DNA from: CAKZQX01 sp034437035
Lineage (GTDB): Bacteria > Chloroflexota > Chloroflexia > Chloroflexales > Chloroflexaceae
NCBI GenBank assembly: GCA_034437035.1
Contig: DAOTUI010000310.1
Location: 21,545-85,544, forward strand
DNA length: 64,000 nt
Direction of reading: 5' to 3'
The notes beneath the pieces are model-generated. The model was given only the letters and a program-made list of their open reading frames with translations, was not told where the DNA came from and did no database searches. Shown piece by piece: positions 53,385 to 61,657 of this stretch. How positions within the stretch are numbered: the first letter of the stretch is position 1; each line of letters starts with the position of its first letter. The position numbers and the translations under genes were made by a program.

Positions 53385-54877
53385 CGAGTAGCAGCAAAAC
53401 AATCTTCAAGAACATCGGTGCCCTACTGGGGTCACAGGCTGTTACATGGATATTAGCGCTCCTGTTGACCATCTTTTTGCCCCGCTACCTCGGCGCCACT
53501 GCTGTCGGTCAGTTTCATCTCGGCATATCGATCTGGGCGATCATGGGGGTATTCATTTCCTTCGGTATGGATATTTTCCTGATCAAGGCAATAGCGCGTG
53601 ATCCGGCGAAAACGCCCGAACTGCTCGGCACAACCCTGGTTGTACGTGGGCTGTTCTCTATCCTGAGTTTCGGCATTGTGACACTGTATGTTCATCTGGT
53701 GCAATATTCTATTGAAACAGTGTATATTATCTACCTGGTCGGTCTGGCCCAACTGATCTGGCAGTGGGTCGCCGCATGCGAGGCGGTGCTGCAGGGTCTG
53801 GAGACAATGGAACAGATCTCCATCGCCGGCATCGTTGGGAAACTCATCAACACCTGCGTGGTCATTGCTGTGCTGCTCCTGGGGTATGGTGTCTATGTCG
53901 TCAGCTTCGTTGGGATCAGTGCCGGGTTGGTCAATCTGCTGCTGCTGCTGGCGTTCCTGGGGCGACGCTACAATTTCAGGATCAGTATCGCACCGAGGCA
54001 GGGCCTGGCAATGCTCAGATCCAGTGTATCCTACCTGACCGTTGCCCTGGCGCTCGTGTTTTACAACCAGGTTGATGTGATTATCATCTCTTTTCTGGTC
54101 GATGAGCAGACCATCGGCTGGTATAGTGCATCTGATCGGCTCTTTAGCACTCTGCTCTTTGTACCGACGATCATTATTATCGCCATCTTTCCGATGCTGG
54201 CGCGTACCCATGCCGATGACCCGGCGGCAATGCCCCGGATTATGCGCCGCAACTTCGACCTGATGTTCATGATCAGCGTGCCCATCGGCCTGGGGCTGCT
54301 GATCATTGCCGACCCGCTGGTCGTCTTGCTCTTTGGCGCGGAGTTTGCACCAAGTGGACCGGTCCTGGCGCTTATGGGCATCGTATTAATCTTTACCTAT
54401 CTCAATATTTTATTAGGACGGTTCATGCTGGCGATGGACCGGCAGAACATCTGGACCGTAGTGCTGATTGGTGCGACTTTGCTGACCATTCCGCTGGATC
54501 TGTTGTTTATTCCCTGGTGCCGGCAAATGTTTGCGAATGGCGCCATCGGCGGTGCGTTAAGCTATGTGATTACTGAAGTGGGCATGGTCCTGGTAGGATT
54601 ATGGTTACTGCCCAGAGGCGCGCTGGACTGGTCCAATGTCCGCACAGCGGCTCTGGTCATCGTCGCAGGTGTCGTAATGGCGGGCGCAACCTGGTGGGTT
54701 CATGATCTTTTTCCGGCAATTCCGGTCCTGGTCGGCGCTGTCACCTACACCGGTATGATCCTGCTCTTGCCGGTCATATCGCAAGAGGACCGGGCACTGT
54801 TCACCCAACTGATACAGCAGATGATCGGGCGCTTTCGTCGCCGGGATACCGAACCGGCCGGCGTAGGAGGAGCATAG
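53381..54877 (+). CDS. Polysaccharide flippase (Wzx type)
   Basis: The 498-aa product has about 14 membrane helices, in the MOP superfamily. Family features include NIGALLGSQAVTWILA at the start, PRYLGATAVGQFHLG, FYNQVDVIIISFLVD in the middle and MLARTHADD before a later helix pair. It should export lipid-linked repeat units across the cytoplasmic membrane. The ATG overlaps the wzz-like stop codon, and the CpsD-like gene starts seven bases after its end, so these are cotranscribed. Confidence 0.9.
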   Translation: MTSSSKTIFKNIGALLGSQAVTWILALLLTIFLPRYLGATAVGQFHLGISIWAIMGVFISFGMDIFLIKAIARDPAKTPELLGTTLVVRGLFSILSFGIVTLYVHLVQYSIETVYIIYLVGLAQLIWQWVAACEAVLQGLETMEQISIAGIVGKLINTCVVIAVLLLGYGVYVVSFVGISAGLVNLLLLLAFLGRRYNFRISIAPRQGLAMLRSSVSYLTVALALVFYNQVDVIIISFLVDEQTIGWYSASDRLFSTLLFVPTIIIIAIFPMLARTHADDPAAMPRIMRRNFDLMFMISVPIGLGLLIIADPLVVLLFGAEFAPSGPVLALMGIVLIFTYLNILLGRFMLAMDRQNIWTVVLIGATLLTIPLDLLFIPWCRQMFANGAIGGALSYVITEVGMVLVGLWLLPRGALDWSNVRTAALVIVAGVVMAGATWWVHDLFPAIPVLVGAVTYTGMILLLPVISQEDRALFTQLIQQMIGRFRRRDTEPAGVGGA

Positions 54878-54884
54878 ACAAACC

Positions 54885-55667
54885 ATGGCAAAGCAGCAAA
54901 AAGCTAAAAAGCGCGGCGCGCAGCATACCTCCCTACCCCTGCGCGCCGCCGATGGAACACCATTTGTCGCCTTTCCAACCCAGTCGGTCCAACATTTCCG
55001 CCGCATGTTGACCGGGCTGATGCATCGGGATGGCCTGCCACAGCGGCTGGCAGTAATGGCAACCCTGCCGCAGGAAGGTGTCACCTATACCACACTGGCG
55101 CTGGCAACCACCCTGGCAACCGACATGGCCGTCAGTGTGTGCGCGGTTGAGCTGAACTGGCAATCACCGGGGATGCAGGCGCAGTTGTCGGCCGGCAGCA
55201 AGAAGAAACCGGCAAAACGCTCCCGCAAGGGTAGCACAACTGTCGAGCCGGAAGGAGCCGGATCGCCGGGACTGGCCGCCGTGCTCGAAGAAACGGCAAC
55301 ACTCGACGATGTACTGATCCAGACCGATCTGCCCAATCTGGCGCTATTGCCGGCCGGAGAACTACCTGTCCTGCAGCGCTCCTATATGGCTCGCAGTGAG
55401 CGGTTGCGTAGTCAGATCGAAGCGTTGAACCGCCGGTTCGACTATCTGCTGCTGGATATTCCGGCAATCCAGGCCACCAGTGACGCCATCTCGCTGGCAT
55501 CACTGGGAACTGCCGGTTGCATGGTCATCCGCCAGGGCGTAACTCCGGTCAGCAAGGTGCGTGAAACGCTGGACGAAGTCAAACACCTGCGGATGCTGGG
55601 GATTGTTCTGAACCAGGTACATGTTCACACACCGCAGTGGCTACTCAACTTCATTCCGCAAAACTGA
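54885..55667 (+). CDS. CpsD-like BY-kinase homologue with lost P-loop (pseudokinase)
   Basis: The 260-aa product has the position and fold pattern of bacterial tyrosine kinases (CpsD/Wzc C-terminal domain): FRRMLTGL, LAVMATLPQEGVTYTTLALA, FDYLLLDIPAIQATSDA and GCMVIRQGVTPVSKVRETL. The Walker A site should read PGEGKST but reads PQEGVTYTT (62-70), so the phosphate-binding Lys is absent. Walker A' reads VCAVELNW (86-92) without the Asp-x-Asp. Only Walker B (LLLDIPAI) survives. The C-terminus has no tyrosine cluster. A basic insert (about 106-118) separates the halves. It is probably a structural partner of the Wzz-like protein without kinase activity; this is inferred from missing residues. Confidence 0.82.
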   Translation: MAKQQKAKKRGAQHTSLPLRAADGTPFVAFPTQSVQHFRRMLTGLMHRDGLPQRLAVMATLPQEGVTYTTLALATTLATDMAVSVCAVELNWQSPGMQAQLSAGSKKKPAKRSRKGSTTVEPEGAGSPGLAAVLEETATLDDVLIQTDLPNLALLPAGELPVLQRSYMARSERLRSQIEALNRRFDYLLLDIPAIQATSDAISLASLGTAGCMVIRQGVTPVSKVRETLDEVKHLRMLGIVLNQVHVHTPQWLLNFIPQN

Positions 55668-55714
55668 TCAGCAAGTCATCGGTGTGATACCCACTCAAGA
55701 TGATGGGAGACACA

Positions 55715-55858
55715 ATGAAACTGTTCCTGGCATATATACTCTTTTGCTTTATCGCCGGTATACTGTTACGAAAGAAGCCCTTAAATAACCGTATGTGGAT
55801 TTTATTCGGGATTTGTATCCTGGTCAGCATTGGCTATCTCTTTTTTAATCAAATCTGA
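55715..55858 (+). CDS. 47-aa two-helix membrane protein
   Basis: A short frame begins MKLFLAYILFCFIAGIL, has a basic turn (RKKPLNNR) and ends with a second hydrophobic helix (MWILFGICILVSIGYLFF). GGGAG lies five bases before the ATG. It sits between the CpsD-like gene and wzy on the same strand, in a gap otherwise without genes. No family is recognised. The helix-turn-helix shape and ribosome site make it a likely real gene, perhaps an accessory subunit of the export or polymerase complex. Confidence 0.65.
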   Translation: MKLFLAYILFCFIAGILLRKKPLNNRMWILFGICILVSIGYLFFNQI

Positions 55859-55883
55859 GACAAAGTTCACTCGTTCACCAAGA

Positions 55884-56082
55884 ACTGCGTAAGTCCTGGA
55901 ATGTACCATCCACCTGGTATCAAAGGAAACCGCGAAACGATAAACGGACGCATGCAACAAACAGACGGTAGAGCCAATACCTTTCAAATAACTGGGCTTA
56001 CATGGTTCTTTATCTGGAAGAAAATATCGCCTCCGGCAGGGTGAAAAAAGATAAAAACGTACCATGCTGCCGCAGGCGGAAC
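55884..56082. repeat. Nested palindromic element fragments, hairpin-less copy
   Basis: ACTGCGTAAGTCCTG at 55884 is an outer arm. At 56027-56079, CGCCTCCGGCAGGGTG is joined to AAAAAAGATAAAAACG and TACCATGCTGCCGCAGGCGG. Compared with copy 5 (reversed), one strand of the core and the loop are missing, leaving a deletion derivative. Confidence 0.65.
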
Positions 56083-56164
56083 CGTTTTGCATCGGAGCAA
56101 ACGCCCGGTTTGCAACGCTACTGCGCAGGTTCTGCTAGTTGAAAGGTATTGACGGTAGAGCAGA

Positions 56165-57721
56165 ATGATTACAACACTGCCAACCAGATCGAATATAGTA
56201 ACAACTGCTAATCTTGAGCGCCGTGCAACCATCAGTTGGTGGCTCTTATTCCTGGCGCTGATCGGCATAACCGGAATGGTCGGGCTCGCGATGCTGCGCA
56301 GTGGCCCTACTCCGGCGATATTGGGCTGGTTCTGTTACCTGGCCGGCCTGGGGTTAATCCTGTATCAACCGCGCTATGGGGTCTATATGATCGTGGGGCT
56401 AACTCTGGTGGGTGATGCTGCGCTCAACTACTGGTACCCTTTTGTTAAAAACTTCTCAAGTGCCGAGTCGCTGCTCTATCTCAATGGTTCACTGATTATT
56501 AGCCCGGCGGAAACCTATATTGCCCTGACCTTGCTCTCCTGGCTGGGACGTGGGGTCATTCAGCGCAAAATCGACTGGTATACCGGACCGCTATTCTGGC
56601 CGGCCCTGGTCTTTATCGGGTTTATCACGTTCGGGTTGGGCTATGGCATTCTACGTGGCGGCAATCTGAATATTGCCCTCTGGGAAGCACGACCAATCTA
56701 CTATCTACTTGCGATGCTGGTGCTTACAAGTAATCTGATCCGTACCTGTGGGCAGGTAAGCAAGTTGATCTGGATTGCAATGATCGCGCTTTTTCTGGAA
56801 GGTATTAGCGGCACTCTGTTTGTAGTAAATATACTCCAGTTTCAACTCAGTACGGTCGAGCGCATTGCTGAACACTCATCTTCAATCCATGCCAATACCT
56901 TCTTTGTGTTGTTGATCAGCGCGTGGATGTTTCGGGCATCATACGCCCGACGACTGATCATGCCGGTTATGCTGCCCGTGATCGCCCTGAGCTACCTGGC
57001 CAATCAACGCCGTGCTGCCTTTATCACTCTGACCATCGCTATCGTCGTAATCCTGGTGATTCTCTACTGGGAAAATCGCCAGGCATTCTGGCTGATCACG
57101 CCCGTATTGGCAGTGGCCGGTCTGGCCTATCTGTCAGTTTTCTGGAACAGCACCGGCACGCTCGGCCTGTTTGCCGGCGCGATCAAATCGGTGGTGGCCG
57201 AGGACACCGGCAACACCGCCGATCAGGCCTCAAACCTGTACCGCCTGATCGAGAATGCGAACACACAATTCACTATCGAGAATGCTACACTAACAGGCGT
57301 GGGGTTTGGCAATAAGTTTTACATTATCATTCCCATGCCTGACATCAGCTTCTTTATCTGGTGGGAATATATTACCCATAACTCAATCCTCTGGATCTGG
57401 ATGAAGACCGGTATCGGCGGGTTTCTCTCGATGATCTTTCTGGTCGGTTCCACAATTATGGTTGGTGTCCAGGCATTCCGGCGCATGCCGGGCGGGGAGT
57501 TACGCGCTGTTGCGCTAACAGCAACCCTTTACATTATGATGCATTTTGTCTTTGCGTATGTCGATATGTCCTGGGATAACCAGAGCATGATCTATGTTGG
57601 TACAATGATGGGGCTGATCAACCGGTTGGAGCAGATTGTTGCCACAACCGTGCCGCTACCACAGAAACGCTGGCCCTGGCAGCCGGACCCGGTTCCGCCA
57701 CCCGGATTGATGCCCCTCTAG
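56165..57721 (+). CDS. O-antigen polymerase/ligase-like protein (Wzy type)
   Basis: The 518-aa product has about 11-12 membrane helices and a large periplasmic-side loop before the last helices (about 360-415, GLFAGAIKSVVAED to TGVGFGNKFYIIIPM). The loop and the following HNSILWIWMKTGIGGF segment are typical of the Wzy_C/O-antigen ligase family. It should join repeat units exported by Wzx. The start has a weak GGTAG-type ribosome site. Position after wzz, wzx and the CpsD-like gene supports the polymerase call. Confidence 0.88.
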   Translation: MITTLPTRSNIVTTANLERRATISWWLLFLALIGITGMVGLAMLRSGPTPAILGWFCYLAGLGLILYQPRYGVYMIVGLTLVGDAALNYWYPFVKNFSSAESLLYLNGSLIISPAETYIALTLLSWLGRGVIQRKIDWYTGPLFWPALVFIGFITFGLGYGILRGGNLNIALWEARPIYYLLAMLVLTSNLIRTCGQVSKLIWIAMIALFLEGISGTLFVVNILQFQLSTVERIAEHSSSIHANTFFVLLISAWMFRASYARRLIMPVMLPVIALSYLANQRRAAFITLTIAIVVILVILYWENRQAFWLITPVLAVAGLAYLSVFWNSTGTLGLFAGAIKSVVAEDTGNTADQASNLYRLIENANTQFTIENATLTGVGFGNKFYIIIPMPDISFFIWWEYITHNSILWIWMKTGIGGFLSMIFLVGSTIMVGVQAFRRMPGGELRAVALTATLYIMMHFVFAYVDMSWDNQSMIYVGTMMGLINRLEQIVATTVPLPQKRWPWQPDPVPPPGLMPL

Positions 57722-57775
57722 GTTGTCATTCGTCATCCGCAGTTTGTACTGCGCTAATACAACAGGGTAATCACG

Positions 57776-58525
57776 ATGAGCAATCAGTTATGGCTTGACC
57801 ACAACTATACCAATAATCATGATTCGGCGGGACTGCTCCCGCTTCCGCAGGAGGAACAAACGGTAGAATGGCTTCCTGGGCAGGATAATATCAGGTCTAT
57901 GCCTATATCTGTGCCGGGAGAAGCAATACCCGACATGCCTGAAGCGCTTACAGAACCTGCACAATCCACCCGCCGCAACCTGCGGAAGCTACTGCAAACA
58001 CTTCACGATGAAGTACAGGAGTTCCATCTGCGACTGGAACTGGCGAACCTGCTGCTGTCACCCCTACCGATGTATGTTGGTGGACGTTTGCGCTCCTATG
58101 TGTTACGTTGGATCGGATTTGATATTGGACCGGGGACAATGATGTGGGGAATGCCGCGTATCAGTGGACGCGGCAACCTGTACCGACGGCTCAAAATCGG
58201 GCGTGGTTGTATGTTTAATATCGGTTGTTCTCTCGATCTAGGCTCAGATATTACTATTGGTGACATGGCAATCTTTGGGCATGAAGTGATGCTTTTAACA
58301 ACCACCCACATGATTGGTTCAACATTTTGCCGATGTGATGCTCCGCAGAAGTTGCCGGTTACCATCGGCGCCGGAACATGGATCGGCGCGCGCTGCACAA
58401 TTCTGCCGGGTGTCACCATCGGCGCAGGCGCAGTCGTGGCTGCCGGTTCGGTCGTGAATAAGGACGTTGCCTCCAACACGCTCGTCGCCGGCACACCGGC
58501 GCGGCTGGTGAAGCATCTTGACTAA
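57776..58525 (+). CDS. Hexapeptide-repeat acyltransferase (WcaF/maltose acetyltransferase-like)
   Basis: The product is 249 aa. Residues 1-60 are poorly structured, then a helical part (about 65-110) leads to a left-handed beta helix (about 115-240) with IGxGCMFNIGCSLDLGSDITIGDMA-type hexapeptides. The catalytic His is in TTTHMIGS, and the C-terminal coil VTIGAGAVVAAGSVVNKDV to VAGTPARLVK is diagnostic. It probably O-acetylates a sugar of the polysaccharide. The N-terminal extension is unusual for the family. Its end overlaps the region just before the next gene by a few bases. Confidence 0.85.
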   Translation: MSNQLWLDHNYTNNHDSAGLLPLPQEEQTVEWLPGQDNIRSMPISVPGEAIPDMPEALTEPAQSTRRNLRKLLQTLHDEVQEFHLRLELANLLLSPLPMYVGGRLRSYVLRWIGFDIGPGTMMWGMPRISGRGNLYRRLKIGRGCMFNIGCSLDLGSDITIGDMAIFGHEVMLLTTTHMIGSTFCRCDAPQKLPVTIGAGTWIGARCTILPGVTIGAGAVVAAGSVVNKDVASNTLVAGTPARLVKHLD

Positions 58526-58553
58526 ACCGTTATTTGTACGAGGAGATCCATCT

Positions 58554-59852
58554 ATGCAGTCTCGTTCTAAACATGTTCTCTTCTTTGTTTGCGCAATACT
58601 GGTAATCGTCCAGATTGGGTCATCTGCAACCCCACCGATTACGGCGGATACGGCCGATACCAGCCTGTTTCTGCCGCTCATCACGCGTGGCGAAACAGCG
58701 CAAGTCCCACCCGACACCGAAGATCCAGGTGATATATTCACATTTTTGGAAACCTTCGATGGTGATCCCGCAGCACCCCAACCCTGGCAGCCGGCAAACT
58801 GGGATATTACCGTTCACTCGCGCGATCAGGACACCTGGGATAGTCTGAACCCAATGGAGGCTGCGCATGGGCCGGATTGTAGCCCACCCCCGGCAACCCA
58901 CCCGATCACCGCCTATGAAGATACGGTCTATCTCTGCAAAAACCATATGATGACTGCGATCAAAGCCGGCGGCTACGGCGTGATCTATCTGACGCCCAAT
59001 CATATGCTGGATTTCTCACAGGGTGAAGCTGTTATCCGTTTTGATATTTCGACGCTGGTAACCTCCCAACGAGACTGGTGGGATATCTGGATCACACCCT
59101 ACGATGACCAGCTTCAGCTTCCCTTGGAAGACTTCTACCCCGACCTGAATGGTCCACCCCGCCGCGCTGTGCAAATTGTCATGGCGGAAGAGACCATGCG
59201 TGCTGTCGTGTATGAAGAGTTTTCCGTTGCTCAATCGAGTGAATTCCATGGTGATATTCCCACCAAATGGTCAACAAAATATAGCTCTTTTTTAACACCA
59301 GATGCCCGCCGCCGCGATACATTTGAAATTCGGCTATCCCAGGATCATCTCAAGGTCGGCATGCCCGACTATGACTTCTGGTGGATCGACAGTCCGATTG
59401 AGCCACTCGACTGGAACCAGGGCATTGTGCAACTCGGCCATCACTCCTACAATCCGGCTAAATGCGAACATGGCGTGTGTGGGACACCTAACACCTGGCA
59501 CTGGGACAATGTTGCAATGACTCCAACCGTTCCCTTTACCCTGATCCAGGCGGACCGGCGCTTTGTGGATGATGAGACGACCAGCGTCACCTTTGCGGAA
59601 GCCGCCCCGGATAATGCCCGACTGCGCTTCACTGGAATTGGCACAAACCTGGCGGTAAGCTTCGACAATGGCACGACCTGGCAGCCGGCGCAACGACAGG
59701 CGCAAAAGAAGTATGACGAAGGCAGCTTCCAGTCCTACTGGACACCCATTCCGGCCGGAGCAACGAGTGTACAGTTCCGAGGTGAGCCCTGGTGGGGCGG
59801 TGAGTGGCATGTGCGCGCAATCTCTATCTGGGCACAGACGGCCACATCCTGA
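58554..59852 (+). CDS. Secreted beta-rich protein of unknown function
   Basis: The 432-aa product has a signal peptide (about 1-30), then the FLPLITRG segment seen in many Chloroflexota exoproteins. A large Trp-rich domain follows (about 60-330; WDITVHSRDQDTWDS, RDWWDIWITPYDD and TWHWDNVAMTP), which looks like a concanavalin-A-type sandwich, and a small C-terminal beta domain (about 340-430). Four cysteines may form disulfides. A glycoside hydrolase 16-like fold is possible, but no E-x-D-x-x-E motif is seen. AGGAG precedes the ATG at 58554. It is embedded between acyltransferase genes of the exopolysaccharide locus. Confidence 0.75.
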   Translation: MQSRSKHVLFFVCAILVIVQIGSSATPPITADTADTSLFLPLITRGETAQVPPDTEDPGDIFTFLETFDGDPAAPQPWQPANWDITVHSRDQDTWDSLNPMEAAHGPDCSPPPATHPITAYEDTVYLCKNHMMTAIKAGGYGVIYLTPNHMLDFSQGEAVIRFDISTLVTSQRDWWDIWITPYDDQLQLPLEDFYPDLNGPPRRAVQIVMAEETMRAVVYEEFSVAQSSEFHGDIPTKWSTKYSSFLTPDARRRDTFEIRLSQDHLKVGMPDYDFWWIDSPIEPLDWNQGIVQLGHHSYNPAKCEHGVCGTPNTWHWDNVAMTPTVPFTLIQADRRFVDDETTSVTFAEAAPDNARLRFTGIGTNLAVSFDNGTTWQPAQRQAQKKYDEGSFQSYWTPIPAGATSVQFRGEPWWGGEWHVRAISIWAQTATS

Positions 59853-59893
59853 GTCGTTGGTGCAATGCGAACCGGCAGACACTATCCATACAC

Positions 59894-59949
59894 GGGTACT
59901 CAATACCGACAACACGGCTATCTTCCTGGTACACCGGCGTTGAGTACCC
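59894..59949 (+). repeat. Inverted repeat between the exoprotein and acyltransferase genes
   Basis: GGGTACTCAA (59894-59903) and TTGAGTACCC (59940-59949) form a 10-bp stem with a 36-base loop. It has no T-run and may slow or process the transcript. Confidence 0.45.
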
Positions 59950-59980
59950 ACAGATGAGATAAACCTATGGAGCAGATACG

Positions 59981-60580
59981 ATGACACCGCTGACACAAGT
60001 AGATGAACAAGCAGATACCTCTATTCGCATAGAGCGAAAGATACCAGGTCTGCATGAAATCCGGCAAAACGGGTGGGCCGTTCTACGCGCCCGCTGGTAC
60101 TTGCGCACGGCAACCTCTGTCGGCCCGCGTGTGCGGGTGTGGGGGCGCCCGGTTGTCCAAAACTTTGGTACTATGATTATTGGTGACCGCTGTCGCTTCA
60201 AAGCCACAACTGTTCCGCTGGAACTGGTGGCAGGCGCAAGTGGTACGCTGGAAATTGGGGAACGGGTTTTTATTAACTATGGTTGCTCAATTGCAGCCAG
60301 CGAGTCGATCCGGATTGGGGCAGACTGTACCATCGGTACCTACGTTATTATGATGGACAACGACTACCACCGCCTGGAACCGGAACGCCGCAATGAACTG
60401 CCCTCATCAGCACCAATCACATTGGAAGAGAATGTCTGGCTCGGCGCACGCGTGATTGTTTTGCGCGGTGTGACCATTGGTGCAGGCAGTGTTATCGGAG
60501 CCGGGAGTGTGGTGACCCATGATATACCACCACGTTCTGTTGCTGCCGGCATGCCGGCGCGTGTGATCCGTCAATTGTAA
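59981..60580 (+). CDS. Hexapeptide-repeat acyltransferase
   Basis: The 199-aa product is a left-handed beta-helix protein (about 45-195). It has FGTMIIGDRCRFKATTVP, FINYGCSIAASESIRIGADCTIG, the active-site-like MMDNDYHRLEPERR and VTIGAGSVIGAGSVVTHDI with PARVIRQL at the end. The DxxYH arrangement is that of LbH_MAT-like acetyltransferases. A GGAG site precedes the ATG. It differs in sequence from the other two acyltransferases of the locus, so each may acylate a different sugar or position. Confidence 0.85.
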   Translation: MTPLTQVDEQADTSIRIERKIPGLHEIRQNGWAVLRARWYLRTATSVGPRVRVWGRPVVQNFGTMIIGDRCRFKATTVPLELVAGASGTLEIGERVFINYGCSIAASESIRIGADCTIGTYVIMMDNDYHRLEPERRNELPSSAPITLEENVWLGARVIVLRGVTIGAGSVIGAGSVVTHDIPPRSVAAGMPARVIRQL

Positions 60581-60643
60581 CGATGAGTTCAGTTTTATAT
60601 ACACAGGTCTATTCAGCCACTATCAAGATGAAACAGCAAAACA

Positions 60644-61657
60644 ATGTTACAGGTAAGTATTGTCCTTCCAACCTACAACCGTCTTAGCCGCCTCAAACAG
60701 GTAGTGTCTGCGCTCGAAAACCAGACCTACCCGCACGCCGCCTTTGACGTTATTGTCATTGCGGATGGATGTGTCGATGGGACGGTTGAGTATTTGCAAA
60801 CGTTGAAAACGCCCCTCCACCTGACCTATATTGCCAGTGATAATCGCGGCGTTGCCGCCGCGCGCAACCGGGGCATCCAGGAAGCTACCGGGGAATATAT
60901 TGTCTTTATTGATGACGATGTCGTTCCTGCACCGCAGTTACTCGCCGAGCATATGCGCGTTCACAAAGAGCATCCGGATGAGGTCGTTGTCCTGGGACCG
61001 ATGCTGACCCCACCCGACTTCCGGATGCGCCCATGGGTGCGCTGGGAGCAGGCCATGCTGGTCAAACAGTACCATGATATGCAGACAGGGCGCTGGCAGC
61101 CAACGGCCCGGCAGTTTTACACCGGCAATGCCTCGCTGGCCCGCCGGCATCTGGTGTCCGCCGGTGGTTTTGATGAAACCTTCCGGCGAGCGGAGGATGT
61201 TGAACTGGCCTACCGCCTGGAAGAGCAAGGACTGCGCTTTATCTTTAACCCCGACGCGGTCGGGTATCACTATGCCGAACGGAGCTTCCGCTCCTGGATC
61301 GAAATTCCCTATGCCTATGGGCACAATGATGTTATCTTCACGCGGGATCGCGGCCGGCACTGGTTATTGCCAGTGGTTCTGCGTGAGTTGCGGGAGCGGA
61401 ACGCTGTCATCAAATTCCTGGTACGGCTCTGTGTCGGGCGGCATCTACTAAGCAGTGGGGCCCGAAGCTGGCTCAGGCTGCTGTCACTGCTGGGGCAGTA
61501 TCTGGGGAGTGAGCGGCTGGCGCAGATGTCCTATAGTGGTCTGTTTAATCTCCGTTACTATGAGGGAGTCACAGATGAACTCGGTGGTCGAAAAGAATTT
61601 CTGGCACAGATTACGCAGACGCAAGCAGACAAAAACAAAAAGCGCTTCGCTGGGTGA
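60644..61657 (+). CDS. Glycosyltransferase family 2
   Basis: The 337-aa product has a GT-A fold: VSIVLPTYNRLSRLKQVVSAL at the start, VIVIADGCVDGT, AAARNRGIQEATGEYIVFIDDDVVPAP with the metal-binding DDD (about 88-90) and a later FDETFRRAEDVELAYRLEEQG, the usual catalytic ED region. It transfers sugars in the cytoplasm from a nucleotide donor. The acceptor is probably a lipid-linked repeat unit. The C-terminal 83 bp overlap the next gene. The ribosome site is weak. Confidence 0.9.
   Translation: MLQVSIVLPTYNRLSRLKQVVSALENQTYPHAAFDVIVIADGCVDGTVEYLQTLKTPLHLTYIASDNRGVAAARNRGIQEATGEYIVFIDDDVVPAPQLLAEHMRVHKEHPDEVVVLGPMLTPPDFRMRPWVRWEQAMLVKQYHDMQTGRWQPTARQFYTGNASLARRHLVSAGGFDETFRRAEDVELAYRLEEQGLRFIFNPDAVGYHYAERSFRSWIEIPYAYGHNDVIFTRDRGRHWLLPVVLRELRERNAVIKFLVRLCVGRHLLSSGARSWLRLLSLLGQYLGSERLAQMSYSGLFNLRYYEGVTDELGGRKEFLAQITQTQADKNKKRFAG

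Noticed and set aside
54885..55667. Active BY-kinase or ParA/MinD-type ATPase
   Set aside because: The P-loop Lys and Walker A' acidic residues are missing, so neither activity is expected.
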